A stretch of DNA of 64,000 nt from Isoetes taiwanensis (lineage: Eukaryota > Streptophyta > Lycopodiopsida > Isoetales > Isoetaceae). Of this stretch, positions 25,701 to 36,698 are shown piece by piece (the stretch's first letter is position 1; every line of letters begins with the position of its first letter). A model generated the notes under the pieces. The model was not told where the DNA came from. It worked only from the letters and a program-made list of their open reading frames with translations, and searched no databases. Location: assembly GCA_021234155.1 (NCBI GenBank), contig JAJEKV010000054.1, forward strand, positions 7,584,655-7,648,654, read 5' to 3'. Both the position numbers and the translations under genes were made by a program.

Positions 25701-27172
25701 ATAATATGATTTTCTTTGTTTTTTGTCGCTTTTCCACTAAGGTTTTTCTATGATTTGTTGATGTATTTAAATGGATGTACTAATCGTTACATCCTAGAGT
25801 TGCTACGACAGGCATTGATTTAACCTTTTTTTTTTCAATGGTCAGCAATCAATGGCTCACAACAAAAGCCTTTTTTTTTTTTGTGCGTGTGGTGTATAAT
25901 AGTCGACAACCAATAATTCACAACAAAACCCTCTTTTTTTGTGTGGTGCATAATGGACATGGAAGGGCTTGAAGAGGCGCGTGTAATGCGGTTTTCAGGC
26001 CAACACATTTCTTATCATAACTTTTTGATCAGGCTACCGTTGCAGGATGATTTTTATTGCGTTGGAAAGCTCTCTCAAAAGATCTTTTTGGTGGTGTATG
26101 ATATGGATATGTTTGGTTAAGTTATATAATGCTAAAACAACAATTTTGGGCCAGGTTGGGACACGAGAAGGGGCTTGAAGCGCATGTAGTCACCGGACTC
26201 CAGCCCGGCACACATTTTTATCATAACTTTTGATCCGGGCTACGTTTTACGGATGATTTTTATTGTGTTGGAAGCTCTCTCGAGATCTTTTTTGATAGTG
26301 TATGGATATGTTTGGTTAAGTTATCTATGCTAAAAACAATGATTTTTCAGCCGGGTTTGGTAGGCTTTCCACGTCTTACAGGCTAATTGTCTGAGTTAAG
26401 CTATTGGATATTGTTTTGTGGCTCATTTCGATGAATGGAAACGCAAAAATTACCATACATTTTTTAGATTTTTGAGGCCGGGTTATTAAAAGCAAATTCA
26501 AGGCTTACAGATCCTTGTGCTAACAAAGCGAGAAAAGTTTCCCCACTTTGGTTTCTCACCACAAAGAATCCATGGAGGCCAAAGAATTTCTTTGTTAAAT
26601 TCCGGTTGAAAATGTTTGTGTATGATTGTTTGCAAACTTTATGACTTTCAAGAATAATGGGATCAATCTGCTCTATCTTTATGGTAACTTTTACTTATGT
26701 TCTATTTGTTTATTGTGATGAAATTCAAAAAGCTCAATTTATTAACTTCAAATGAATTCTAGTTTTTTTTCGGTTTGAGTTCACAAAATTTTTGTCACCT
26801 TTGGGGGGAAGGAGGGATAGGGATGGCGTCCCTAGGGCTCGAAGGGGCCAAAAAAGTTTTTGCAACACAAACAATTAACATCCAACATATGAAATTAAAT
26901 CCCCAACACATAACAACCAACTGCTAACAACTGTTGGCAGTGGCACAACAATACACAACTACCATTGACATTAATTAGCAACCATTGGGTCCAACACATT
27001 TGAATTAAATCCCCATAAACCCCCTTTGGTTTAGGTGCATATTCACCGCGGTGACCTTGCAGGTGGCCGAGAGCCCCTCATAGTGTATTTTACCCGTCTG
27101 AAATAAACACCATATAGTATTCAGCAAAATTTTATAGTATTTTTGTGAATCTTGTTATCTGGTCATAGCAAA
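25701..27172. other. copy A 3' part: repeats and spacer
   Basis: After the cullin remnant come T-rich short repeats (25,825-25,960) carrying two versions of a TTGTG..GTGGTG..TAATGG..CAACAAT..CTCACAACAAAA unit, then two ~200 bp direct repeats (26,006-26,345), then AT-rich spacer with a GGGATGGCGTCCCTAGGG block at about 26,819. No coding sequence recognised. Confidence 0.5.
26006..26345. repeat. two ~200 bp direct repeats within copy A
   Basis: Each copy runs from ACACATTT..TTATCATAACTTTT through GATGATTTTTATTG, GTTGGAA(A)GCTCTCTC, AGATCTTTTT and GGATATGTTTGGTTAAGTTA. Copies start at about 26,006 and 26,208. The same pair occurs in copy B at 31,553-31,880, so this internal duplication is older than the 5.5 kb duplication. 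Confidence 0.8.
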
Positions 27173-27179
27173 GCTTGCT

Positions 27180-28480
27180 AAGGAAACAAGCGTCTAGGTA
27201 CTCCAGCGGTATCACCATCGGTAGCGTAGTACACGCATCACATTGCTCTGCCGCGTTCCATCACGGCCATTGATCTCTCTTACCCCTCCATGAGGCCCTA
27301 AGCCTTTCGCGGACCCATTGCCTGATCGCCCGAGTCACGGGGTAGAGCATCACCCTGTAGTAACCACTTTACGAAAATAGGCGATGTGTCTATCCAAGAA
27401 TTTGCCGTGACGTAAGAATCCGATTTCTTGGCGAATCGATGGGGTAGAAAGCCACCCAAGTGCAGTGCAAAAATGCCCCATACACTGCTCCAAGTCATTC
27501 AGGTCATGAAAAGGCAGCCAAGACTAAACCCTCGACCGTCTGGAAAGGCGGGCTGTTATTTGCCCACGAGCAGAGATGTGATGGCCCCAATCATAGAGCT
27601 CTGCACGAGTAGTATTGATACGCATGGCATAAAAGCGCTTTCGGCCTACTTGAGTCACCCGACGGATAAGCGCCTCCCAACAGAGCGAGAGGGAACTCCA
27701 CCCCTAGGTACTTGCAAGGTGGGCGGCCGTCCACAGTACCCGATATGTGAGTGCAGGAGGCATGTGGTGACGTGAAGAGGGATGAGAACCACCAATGAGC
27801 CTTGTGAATGGGAACAACCCCATTGAGGTCCATTGCCGGGGAGACCTTCTGCAATGCTCGCTGAAACGTGGTAGTGAGGACCGACACAAGCGGCGCCCCG
27901 GCCCCATTTGAGTAATCGGCCAGATACCATCGAGGTCACCGCCTTCCCATTAGCCACCAAGCAGGTGTGCCCTCCCTCAACATCCTCCCCACGAGAACCA
28001 ATGGGGGCCATCCGGGGGGGTATGCACGTCTGCCCACGTGGGTCATAGAGCCGCCGCAGTACCGCTCCCACCGCCCCAGTGTGATGTCCCGTAGGGTGGG
28101 TTGGCCTTGCACTTCTAGCGCCAAAGGTTCGAGGGGTGAGTGTCCAAAGCGGGTCAACATCTCCCCGATGCAGGCAAGCAAGGTACCGCGCTTTGTCTCC
28201 TTCCCCGGATGGGGCTGACCGCTTGTGGCCTCGTAAGCCGGTACCGGATCCGAATGTGACGGAGGAGTTGCCGCCGTTCTTTACACTCCGCATCAAACCA
28301 TGATTTACGCTGGAATGTTGCTGACCACGAAGCTGGCGGGTACGCCAAAGCACTGTCGCATCCCGTAATAGTGAAGTCGGTGGTGCATGCCGTTTTGCTC
28401 TAGTGTGGAGGTCCGGAATGCTGGGGGGCGCCCATGAGCATCTCGGTAGTCCTCCTCTGCTGCTCATAATCTAGTATCAA
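27180..28480 (-). mobile_element. LINE RT remnant (copy B)
   Basis: Minus-strand non-LTR element piece in copy B. KSWFDAECKERRQLLRHIR at about 28,249-28,306 matches the basic linker between endonuclease and RT found in many LINEs (PWFDxECxxxRR). Then come WERYCGGS (about 28,070), VANGKAVTS (about 27,935-27,960), FQRALQKVSPAMDLNGVVP followed by IHKA (about 27,800-27,865), equivalent to LFNxALxxGxxPxxWxxGVVPIHK, and KYLGVEFPLA (about 27,700). Blocks fall in different frames. One minus-strand frame is open for 270 codons (28,467-27,655) but mixes true and shifted reading. No catalytic YxDD box is readable. Confidence 0.55.
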
Positions 28481-30439
28481 CCGAGGGGACTACAGGGGTT
28501 GGCATAGTGGGGGTTCGGCGCTTGCCAAACCAGGTCCAAATAAAGTGGGAGGTGGGATAAACACAACAAAAATCAACCAAGAACCCAATACAACTTGCGC
28601 GACTAAATACATCTTCAAGTAAAGAGAAGTATCAATATCAAAGAACATTTTTGGAGAAAAGAAGGAAAGCCGATGATAGAGTACTAAAGATGGGCCGTGA
28701 TGGATAGAATACAAGACAATAAAGGCTTAATGGACGATCACTGGGGCCCCCATACTTTCGTCCTTGCTTCTACTTATCGTGGAGTCACGAAGATTGAGAA
28801 TCTTTGCAAATATGGCGTGACAAATCGTTACATACTTGAACTGGATCTTTCCATATGCATATTTTGCAATTTATCTTCAATTACTATATAGAAATCTATG
28901 ACATTTTATTCATAGAAATTTCTTGTTGACAAACGATGCCAACCTCATAATGATGTTTGCCTCCGGTAATTTTAGTGTCGGATCAATAGAAAGGATAGCC
29001 CTCAGCATACGGATCAGGTCAACTTATTCGCACTAACCTCGAGAGTCACATATTCGAAATCTTATTTCGCGTGATCCGAGCGGTGTTTATAATAAAATGT
29101 TCACCTACCAATCCATGATTGACTTTCCACTTAGCTTCTCGCCAACTTTGCATCACATAAGGTTACAACTACTCTCATGTGTGCACTTTTACAATTGTGA
29201 ACAAAGTTTCAATCTAATGATGATATGTAGTCAACAAATTATCACGAAAAGTGTTCTCGATCGGGCTACCACTATTGCTACTCATGTAATGGTCCTTGGA
29301 TCCAAATTAGAATGTTCCTCTACATCTCGGCTTCCCATATATCTAGCATCTATGATTAGAGACTTCCAAATATAAGTAAATCATGATTGTCCTTGTACAC
29401 TAAAATATAATTTGCTTACATTATAAAAAACAAAGTGAAGGTTAATCTTGGTTGTTCTATTTTCTTTCTAAAGCGCTTCCAAAGAATTCGCTTTCCAATC
29501 ACGGTTTAGAAAATGCAACAAACCAAAATAACTACAACTCTCTATTTGCTAGTTATCTAAACTGAATAATGATATGCCTAAATAACTTCAATCTATTGTC
29601 CACAATTTTCCATGACAAACTAACCAAGAGCTCAAATTTTCGACATATCATCCTAACAAGCGCTTTTAAAAGTAATTGTATAAGCTTCCATTTATACCTT
29701 TTGGTAATTATCAATCCATAAGCATAACTACCCAAAAATGAGGGCCGAAATGGATTGGGCAGAGTGGGAAGTTCTAGGAACTAGAATTTTAACTTTTCAA
29801 CTTTAGAAACAGTCCGAGTTGCAAAAAAAAATAAGAGCATGGAAATCCTCGAATAGGTGCATGGACATAGAGAGTCCTTTAACTATCGATTGTGCAAGCA
29901 TTTTAATCTTTCACTTGATAGAAAATGAAAGACCATTGAGATCTATGAATCTTATGTGCCAAAACCGTGGTCTTTTAAAGAATAAACGTAAATTTATATA
30001 CAACCGGCAGGAAAATCATCAAGAGACCTAGTTTGCAATAGGAACACTTGATTATTAAAGGCTCTTAAATTTTGGTTCAGATTTTGAAGCCGTTAGGATG
30101 CATCTTGCAAAGATGTGAAGTTTTGGCCGTGGGATCTTACACATGTCCGAGAAATATCCTTATAGGTTTTCTTTTTGTCCGTCTGCCAGGTGTAATGGGC
30201 TCAATTTTTTACCTCATTCTCATTGTATCTCTGTACCATTTTGTGGGAGGTCGTTATGTAAGGGTTATGCCGTGCTAAGGGAATAGGCAATGCCCTATTC
30301 ATATACGTGTTTTTATTGATATTTCTAAGGAGAAGAGAGTTGGTAAAGAAGTTCGGATGCAATGCGCCTATAAGATCGGACATTGGCCATATTTGGATAA
30401 GGTATTGTCTTATATTTGCTTGTCTATCTTTGAAAATCG
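28481..30439. other. spacer inside copy B
   Basis: AT-rich counterpart of 23,001-24,899. No gene recognised on either strand. Confidence 0.4.
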
Positions 30440-31245
30440 AAGCCTTGGACAACTTCAAGTGGAGTGCGTAGAACGTGGTGATTATGGGGATAAATGTCTC
30501 AACGGTCTAGTCAATAAAATGACTCAAAACATTGGGACATGAGCAGATCCATTGAAGTTGGGCAATAAAGTTCTTTCTTGGAAGATCTTAACAACAAGTA
30601 AGCGCATCATCACAAATCCTTGCAAATGATTAAGGAGTACGATGTAGATGAACCTATGTAACTATGGGAAGGTGCATGTTCAGAATTGGGGTTGAACAAC
30701 AATTATGAAATGCACAAGATTGTCAAGTATCCCAAAATTAGAGATTGCCTACTGGCAACCTTGGTTGACCTTGTACATAGAGAACCCACGAGGGAGTTTA
30801 TATATTGGGGATGTGTAACATAACAAAGATGCTCAGAGACCTTGGGCCAAACAAATATCAGAAGAGAGTGCCTTTTCAATGCTGCAGCTGAGCTTCATCA
30901 GATTGAATTGGAATAGTCCAAAAAGCAGTTATTAAAGCAGAAAGTTGTCTGAATGAAGAAATTGAAAGAGTTGCACATTATTTAAATCCCAAATGCAGAA
31001 GATCATAGTTTGTGTAACATAAGAAACCATATGAAACAGCTCGTTGATATGAAAAATTCAGGCCTCGTCTCTATGCCGACTGATGATAGTATGATGATTT
31101 GGGAAGACCTATGGCTTGTTTCTTGAGGACTTGCCACATTTCATAATGTAATGTTGGCAACAATGCTACAGGAAGACGTCCCTAAACGTTTTAAGGAATC
31201 CAGTAGAGTCTGTAGCTGCTGGATGAGAAAGAATATGTAGCATAA
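30440..31245 (+). pseudogene. CUL3: cullin-3-like N-terminal pseudogene, copy B
   Basis: Best copy of a decayed CUL3-like sequence. CUL3 is the scaffold of BTB-adaptor ubiquitin ligases; this region would bind the adaptor. Ordered pieces on the plus strand are GDKCLNGLVNKMTQNI (about 30,485-30,535), SSFLEDLNNK (30,569-30,598), then a KSLQMIKE-like piece, PKIRDCLLATLVDLVHRE (about 30,733-30,785), NITKMLRDLGPN (about 30,818-30,853), FNAAAELHQIELE (about 30,875-30,913), NEEIERVAHYLNPK (30,952-30,993), HMKQLVDMKNSGLVSM (31,028-31,075), a DDLGR-like piece and RFKES (about 31,185). This order follows plant CUL3 without large gaps, so the copied sequence was largely intron-free here. Multiple stops and frameshifts make it non-coding. 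The cullin homology and neddylation region is missing. Confidence 0.75.
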
Positions 31246-32716
31246 TAACAGGGGATTTTCTTTGTGTTTTTGTACGCTTTTCACTAAGGTTTTCCTATGA
31301 TTTCGTGATGTATTTAAATGGATGTACTAATGCGTACATCTAGAGTGCACCATTTCTGAGCCATTGATTTAACCTTTTTTTTTCAATGGTCAACAATCAA
31401 TGGCTCACAACAAAAGCCTTTTTTTTGTGCGTGTGGTGTATAATAGTCAACAACCAATAATTCACAACAAAAACCCTCTTTTTGTGTGTGTGGTGCATAA
31501 TGGACACATGAAGGGCTTGAAGGGCGCATGTAGTGCAGTTTCCCCGCCGGCAACACATTTCTTATCATAACTTTTTGATCCAGCAGCTCGTTTTAGGATG
31601 ATTTTTATTGCGTTGGAAAGCTCTCTCCGAGATCTTTTTGGTGGTGTATGATATGGATATGTTTGGTTAAGTTATATATGCTAAAACAGCAATTTTTGGG
31701 CCAGGTTGGGCACACGAAGGGCTTGAAGGGCGCATGTAGTGCGGTTTCCCAAGAACACATTTTTTATCATAACTTTTGATCCAGAGCTCGTTTCAGATGA
31801 TTTTTATTGTGTTGGAAAGCTCTCTCCGAGATCTTTTGATAGTGTATGGATATGTTTGGTTAAGTTATCTATGCTAAAACAGCAATTTTTTTCGGCCGGG
31901 TTTGGTAGGCTTTCACATCTTACCGTACTAATTAATCTGAGGATTGCGCTATTGGATATTGTTTTATGGCTCATTCGAATGAAGCTTGCAAAAATTACCA
32001 TTTTTTTTTAGATTTTGAGGCAGTTATTAAGCAAATTCCAAGGCTTCTAGATCCTTGTGCTAACAAGCAGAAAAGTTTCCCACTTTGGTTTCTCACCACA
32101 AGAATCCATGGAGGCCAAAGGCTGCTGTTAAATTCCAGTTGAAAAATGTTTGTGTATGGGTGTTGCAAACTTTATGACTTTCAGAATAATGGGATCAATC
32201 TGCTCTATCTTTATGGTAACTTTTACTTATGTTCTATTTGTTTTATTGTGATGAAATTCAAAAGCTACTGTGTGATGAAAGCTTCAAATGAATTCTAGTT
32301 TTTTTGGTTTGAGTTCTAAAATTTTTTTGTCACATCGGGGAGGGGGGGAAGGAGGGGAGGGGGATGACGTCCCTAGGGTAGAAGGGCCAAAAAAGTTTTT
32401 TGCAACACAAACAATTAACATCCAACATATAAAAATTAAATCCCCCAACACATAACAACCAACACATAACAACTATTGACATTAACAACCAATACATAAC
32501 TACCATTGACATTAATTAACACAACCATTGGGTCCAACACATTTAAATTAAAATCCCCCTTAAACCCCCTTTGGTTTGGGTGCATATTCACACGGGTGAC
32601 ATAGGGGGCGAGAGCCCTCATAATTGTATTTTGCACGTACGAAATAAACACCATATAGTATTCCGCTTGAAATTTTATAGTATTTTGTGAATCTTGTTAT
32701 ACAGATGTGTAGCAAA
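31246..32716. other. copy B 3' part: repeats and spacer
   Basis: Counterpart of 25,701-27,172, with T-rich short repeats at 31,374-31,500, the paired ~200 bp repeats at 31,553-31,880 and a low-complexity ACATAACAACCAA stretch at about 32,450-32,520. No gene recognised. Confidence 0.5.
31553..31880. repeat. two ~200 bp direct repeats within copy B
   Basis: Same unit as 26,006-26,345, with copies starting at about 31,553 and 31,755. Both contain TTATCATAACTTTT, GATGATTTTTATTG, GTTGGAAAGCTCTCTCCGAG and GGATATGTTTGGTTAAGTTA. Confidence 0.8.
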
Positions 32717-33824
32717 TTTTGTACTTGCATACCCCACAAACGAGGAACTTTAAGTACGGTGTAGATTAAGGAATAAGGGGTGAATATGCCTATCCAACAG
32801 CTCTCGTTGCCCGGAAAGAACCTCTAGAAACACCATTTTTACAGACTAGATAACTTTACCTCTACCACCCAAAGTTCAATCCAGAAAGTCCATGTGTCTC
32901 GGAGCACAAGGTGGAAAAAGAAAGTTCCTTTTCATGCATCCCAACCCTACTCTTACAATTAATGCTCTGGACTTGAGGTTCCATCCACCGGATCTAATCC
33001 TACTATAGCTACGGCCTTCAATTCCATGCTTGCAAAACTTAACTCTAGTCCAAAGGCTACCTTACCTCCTCTGCTTTGCCCTGCCAATGCAAACTTCTCA
33101 TAATCTAGCTTTTACTTGAAAAACACATTATCGGGCTATAATCCCTTCCAAGCCTTGTGCTATTCAATTTACCAAAGATGTGGCTTCTTCGATCTCCAAG
33201 CTCGTGATCGGACCTTGCTTCTTCGATCTCCAAGCTCGCATCAGACCCTGGTCATAACCCTGCTCTCTCCAGGAAGAAAATATCGGCTACAATCCCTTCA
33301 GATAGCATGTTGACAGAGACTCGCTAAGCTTTAACGCCATCATAAGTAAGTCTGAAAAGAAAAAACAGCGGTGGTGCTATCTTTACATTAGATTTGGGCC
33401 TTACATGAAATGGTCGGTTAAGGTGTATTTAGATAAGGAATAACATATCACTTTATACGCTTTTTGCTACAATTTTTATAGGCCCTTTTATCACTTTTAA
33501 TTCTGTACTATGTGCAACCATTTCTTATCGGGGCTTCCATATATGTAAATCGAGGTTTAAAGGAGAAAATTCAATCGAGCATTTAACAAAAGACCATTTC
33601 ATTGAGTTCTGTAGATGTGAGTTAAGTGATGTCATATTAAGCTTTAAAAGTATTGCATCAATATCCTGCTTTTGGACACAATCTTCTTTAGTGGCAACTT
33701 CTTGTGTTCCCTTTCAAGATATAATGATTGAAAAGTTACAAGAACAAAACATAGGTACAATTCCATTTCGATGTGACGACCGCTTTGAATTTTTGCATGC
33801 AAATGAATTTCTAGAGTCAAGAAC
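32717..33824. other. spacer with one 35 bp tandem repeat
   Basis: No gene recognised. A direct repeat containing CTTCTTCGATCTCCAAGCTCG occurs twice, at about 33,183 and 33,218. The rest is AT-rich sequence without clear structure. Confidence 0.45.
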
Positions 33825-35300
33825 CCAAATGGGTTCCAATGGCTTTAGCAAGTTCATAATTTTTTTTCTAAGACCCAATTTTAGAAGACTATAGTCCAAA
33901 TTCTTTCATAAGTTAATGGAACAATTAAATTTTCATGTCAATGATTTTGAAATACAAAATATTTAGTTGGTGTACTCACGTGAGGAAAGTAGTTTCTTGC
34001 AACATTTCTTAACTTCTTATACGTTGGCAAAGAGGATCGACATGAAGGCTTAGACATTTTTTTGTGAGGTCTAATATGAAATAATACTCAACTGCAAAGT
34101 TGCATTTCAATCTATAAAAATTGGGATACTTATTGAATTAAAAAAACCAACATTCCATGAACCCAAATGGGTCTATTAAAAATTTTGATATCCTAAACAA
34201 AATGAATTATCACTCCATAATCACACATTGGTTTGGAGTTAGGTTTTTTGACGTGGCCAGTTATATGACATGTATTAATCTAAAAATTGAGGAAAAATCA
34301 TATATGCACGATGATCGATGGAATCTTAATCACATTGCAAAATTTACCTAACCCCCATTAGTTACAATGCTTGTATTTGACAATGTCCAAATCTTTAGAA
34401 TTTTTAATCTATTTTATCTTACATGTGCACTACTAAGGAATATGATAGTGCAAGCAGTTCACTCAAATTCTTTACCTAGCATGCTGGGTAGAAGTTTAAT
34501 TAAAAAGACAATGTAGATCGACCCATTTGGGTCCATGTTGGGACAACTCTAGTGTTAAATGTTATTGCTCATTCTAACATTGTCCAAACGCCGATATAAC
34601 TAAATGATTCTCCAAGAGCTCAAAAATTTAGAGAATATATCTTGGCTAGAGAATAACACTTACACTTCAAAGATCTTCGATCTTAATCTTGCTCAACTAA
34701 AAGTTGATGCCGGCTATTTCTCTAGCTCGTGTGTGTACCTTATATTATCATTACAGGCTAACCGTAAAGAGGGTTTCATGGATGAGCATGTGGACGTAGT
34801 TGTTAAGATACACATAAATTTCTCCACTTTAGGTTCAGTTACTCCACGTCCCAAGTTTGTGCCATGAATGACACTCATTTGAAATACATATATGCTTACA
34901 TAGAATCCAAAGTTTGTAGCCATGAATCACACTCATTGAATACATATGCTTATATAGAATTTCGTCTGTTGAAGTACCAGGAGTGAACGTGATGTTACCT
35001 AAATTCATACACAAGACTTTTGAATGGAGGTGGCGTATGTCAAGCAATAAGCCAACCTCTATAAACAATTCTATTGTATTCAAAAAATATGTCATGAAGG
35101 TGGCATATTGAGAAGCCAACCTTTATAAATAATATGCCATCGAGGTGGCGTATGTACAAAAGAATATATCAAGCCTTTTGCCTTTGAGTGGCAAATTAAC
35201 ATATTTACAGAAAGAATGTCCTTAAAGAATGTCCTTTCAGCAGGCAATTTCACAGGGCCTCACTGTTCTGATGAGCTTAGCAGGGACACCATATTTGAAG
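33825..35300. repeat. kinase-tail tandem array, unit 1
   Basis: First of three direct repeats. It starts at CCAAATGGGTTCCAATGGC (33,825) and ends at ACACCATATTTGAAG (35,300). Its last ~68 bp (35,233-35,300) are the same sequence as the 3' coding end of the kinase at 37,998-38,065, including the stop codon. Unit 1 is ~80 bp longer than the others: it keeps a segment near 34,040-34,125 that units 2 and 3 lack. Confidence 0.9.
34140..34545. mobile_element. possible MITE-like inverted-repeat segment
   Basis: ACCCAAATGGGTC at about 34,161 and its exact reverse complement GACCCATTTGGGT at about 34,520 bracket about 360 bp. Similarity extends outward: CCAACAT lies on the left side and ATGTTGGG on the right. 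No coding sequence lies inside. This is the layout of a small non-autonomous DNA transposon. It is repeated in unit 2 (about 35,540-35,945); in unit 3 the left inverted repeat is shortened. A clear target duplication was not found. Confidence 0.35.
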
Positions 35301-36698
35301 CCAAATGGGTTCCAATGGCTTTAGCCAGTTTAAATTTTTCTAAGACCCAATTTTGGAAGACTATAGTCCAAATCCCTTCATAAGTTAATGGAACAATTAA
35401 ATTTTCATGTCAAAGATTTTGAAATACAAATTTTTAGTTGGTGTACTCAAGTGAGGAAAGTAGTTTCTTGCAACATTTCTTAACTTCTTATACCCTGGCA
35501 AAGAGGATCTGTAGAAAATTGAGATAGTTATTGAATTAAAAAAAAACCAACATTCCATGAACCCAAATGGGTCTATTAAAAATTTTGATATCCTAAACAA
35601 AATGAATTATCACTCCATAATCACACATTGGTTTGGAGTTAGGTTTTTTGACGTAGCCAGTTATATGACATGTATTAATCTAAAAATTGAGGAAAAATCA
35701 TATATGCACGATGATCGATGGAATCTTAATCACATTGCAAAATTTACCTAACCCCCATTAGTTACAATGCTTGTATTTGACAATGTCCAAATCTTTAGAA
35801 TTTTTAATCTATTTTATCTTACATGTGCACTACTAAGGAATATGATAGTGCAAGCAGTTCACTCAAATTCTTTACCTAGCATGCTGGGTAGAAGTTTAAT
35901 TAAAAAGACAATGTAGATCGACCCATTTGGGTCCATGTTGGGACAACTCTAGTGTTAAATGTTATTGCTCATTCTAACATTGTCCAAACGCTCAGATATA
36001 ACTAAATGATTCTCCAAGAGCTCAAAAAATTTAGAGAATATACTGGCTAGAGAATAACACTTACACTTCAGCATCTTCGATCTTAATCTTGCTCAACTAA
36101 AAGTTGATGCCGGCTATTTCTCTAGCTCGTGTGTGTACCTTATATTATCATTACAGGCTAACCGTAAAGAGGGTTTCATGGATGAGCATGTGGACGTAGT
36201 TGTTAAGATACACATAAATTTCTCCACTTTAGGTTCAGTTACTCCACGTCCCAAGTTTGTGCCATGAATGACACTCATTTGAAATACATATATGCTTACA
36301 TAGAATCCAAAGTTTGTAGCCATGAATCACACTCATTGAATACATATGCTTATATAGAATTCTGTGCTGAAGTACCAGGAGTGAACGTGATGTTACCTAA
36401 ATTCATACACAAGACTTTTGAATGGAGGTGGCGTATGTCAAGCAATAAGCCAACCTCTATAAACAATTCTATTGTATTCAAAAAATATGTCATGAAGGTG
36501 GCATATTGAGAAGCCAACCTTTATAAATAATATGCCATCGAGGTGGCGTATGTACAAAAGAATATATCAAGCCTTTTGCCTTTGAGTGGCAAATTAACAT
36601 ATTTACAGAAAGAATGTCCTTAAAGAATGTCCTTTCAGCAGGCAATTTCACAGGGCCTCACTGTTCTGATGAGCTTAGCAGGGACACCATATTTGAAG
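35301..36698. repeat. kinase-tail tandem array, unit 2
   Basis: Second direct copy, starting again at CCAAATGGGTTCC and ending at TTTGAAG. Almost identical to unit 1 over long stretches, with a shared deletion relative to unit 1 near 35,505-35,520. It also ends with a copy of the kinase C-terminal codons (36,631-36,698). Confidence 0.9.

Larger units (their letters stand above)
21678..27172. repeat. 5.5 kb tandem duplication, copy A
   Basis: Copy A starts at GCTTGCTAAG (21,678) and ends at TAGCAAA (27,172), immediately before the same GCTTGCTAAG that opens copy B. The two copies are collinear throughout, in the order LINE RT remnant, AT-rich spacer, cullin-3-like pseudogene, internal ~200 bp repeats, then a GGGATGGCGTCCCTAGGG block. 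Aligned stretches look about 85-93 percent identical, with differences grouped in short blocks. Confidence 0.85.
27173..32716. repeat. 5.5 kb tandem duplication, copy B
   Basis: Direct repeat of copy A, joined to it without intervening sequence. It ends at AGCAAA (32,716), where similarity to copy A stops and unrelated spacer begins. Copy B does not contain the 3' end of the LINE, because the duplication breakpoint at 21,678 lies inside the element. Copy B keeps a more readable cullin-3-like sequence than copy A. Confidence 0.85.

Noticed and set aside
25825-25900. Poly-T runs as LINE tails
   Set aside because: They belong to short T-rich tandem repeats present in both 5.5 kb copies and have no target duplications.
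27655-28467. 270-codon minus-strand open frame as a new gene
   Set aside because: The counterpart in copy A is interrupted, and the frame contains LINE linker and RT blocks in mixed frames, so it is a chance open stretch over a decayed LINE.
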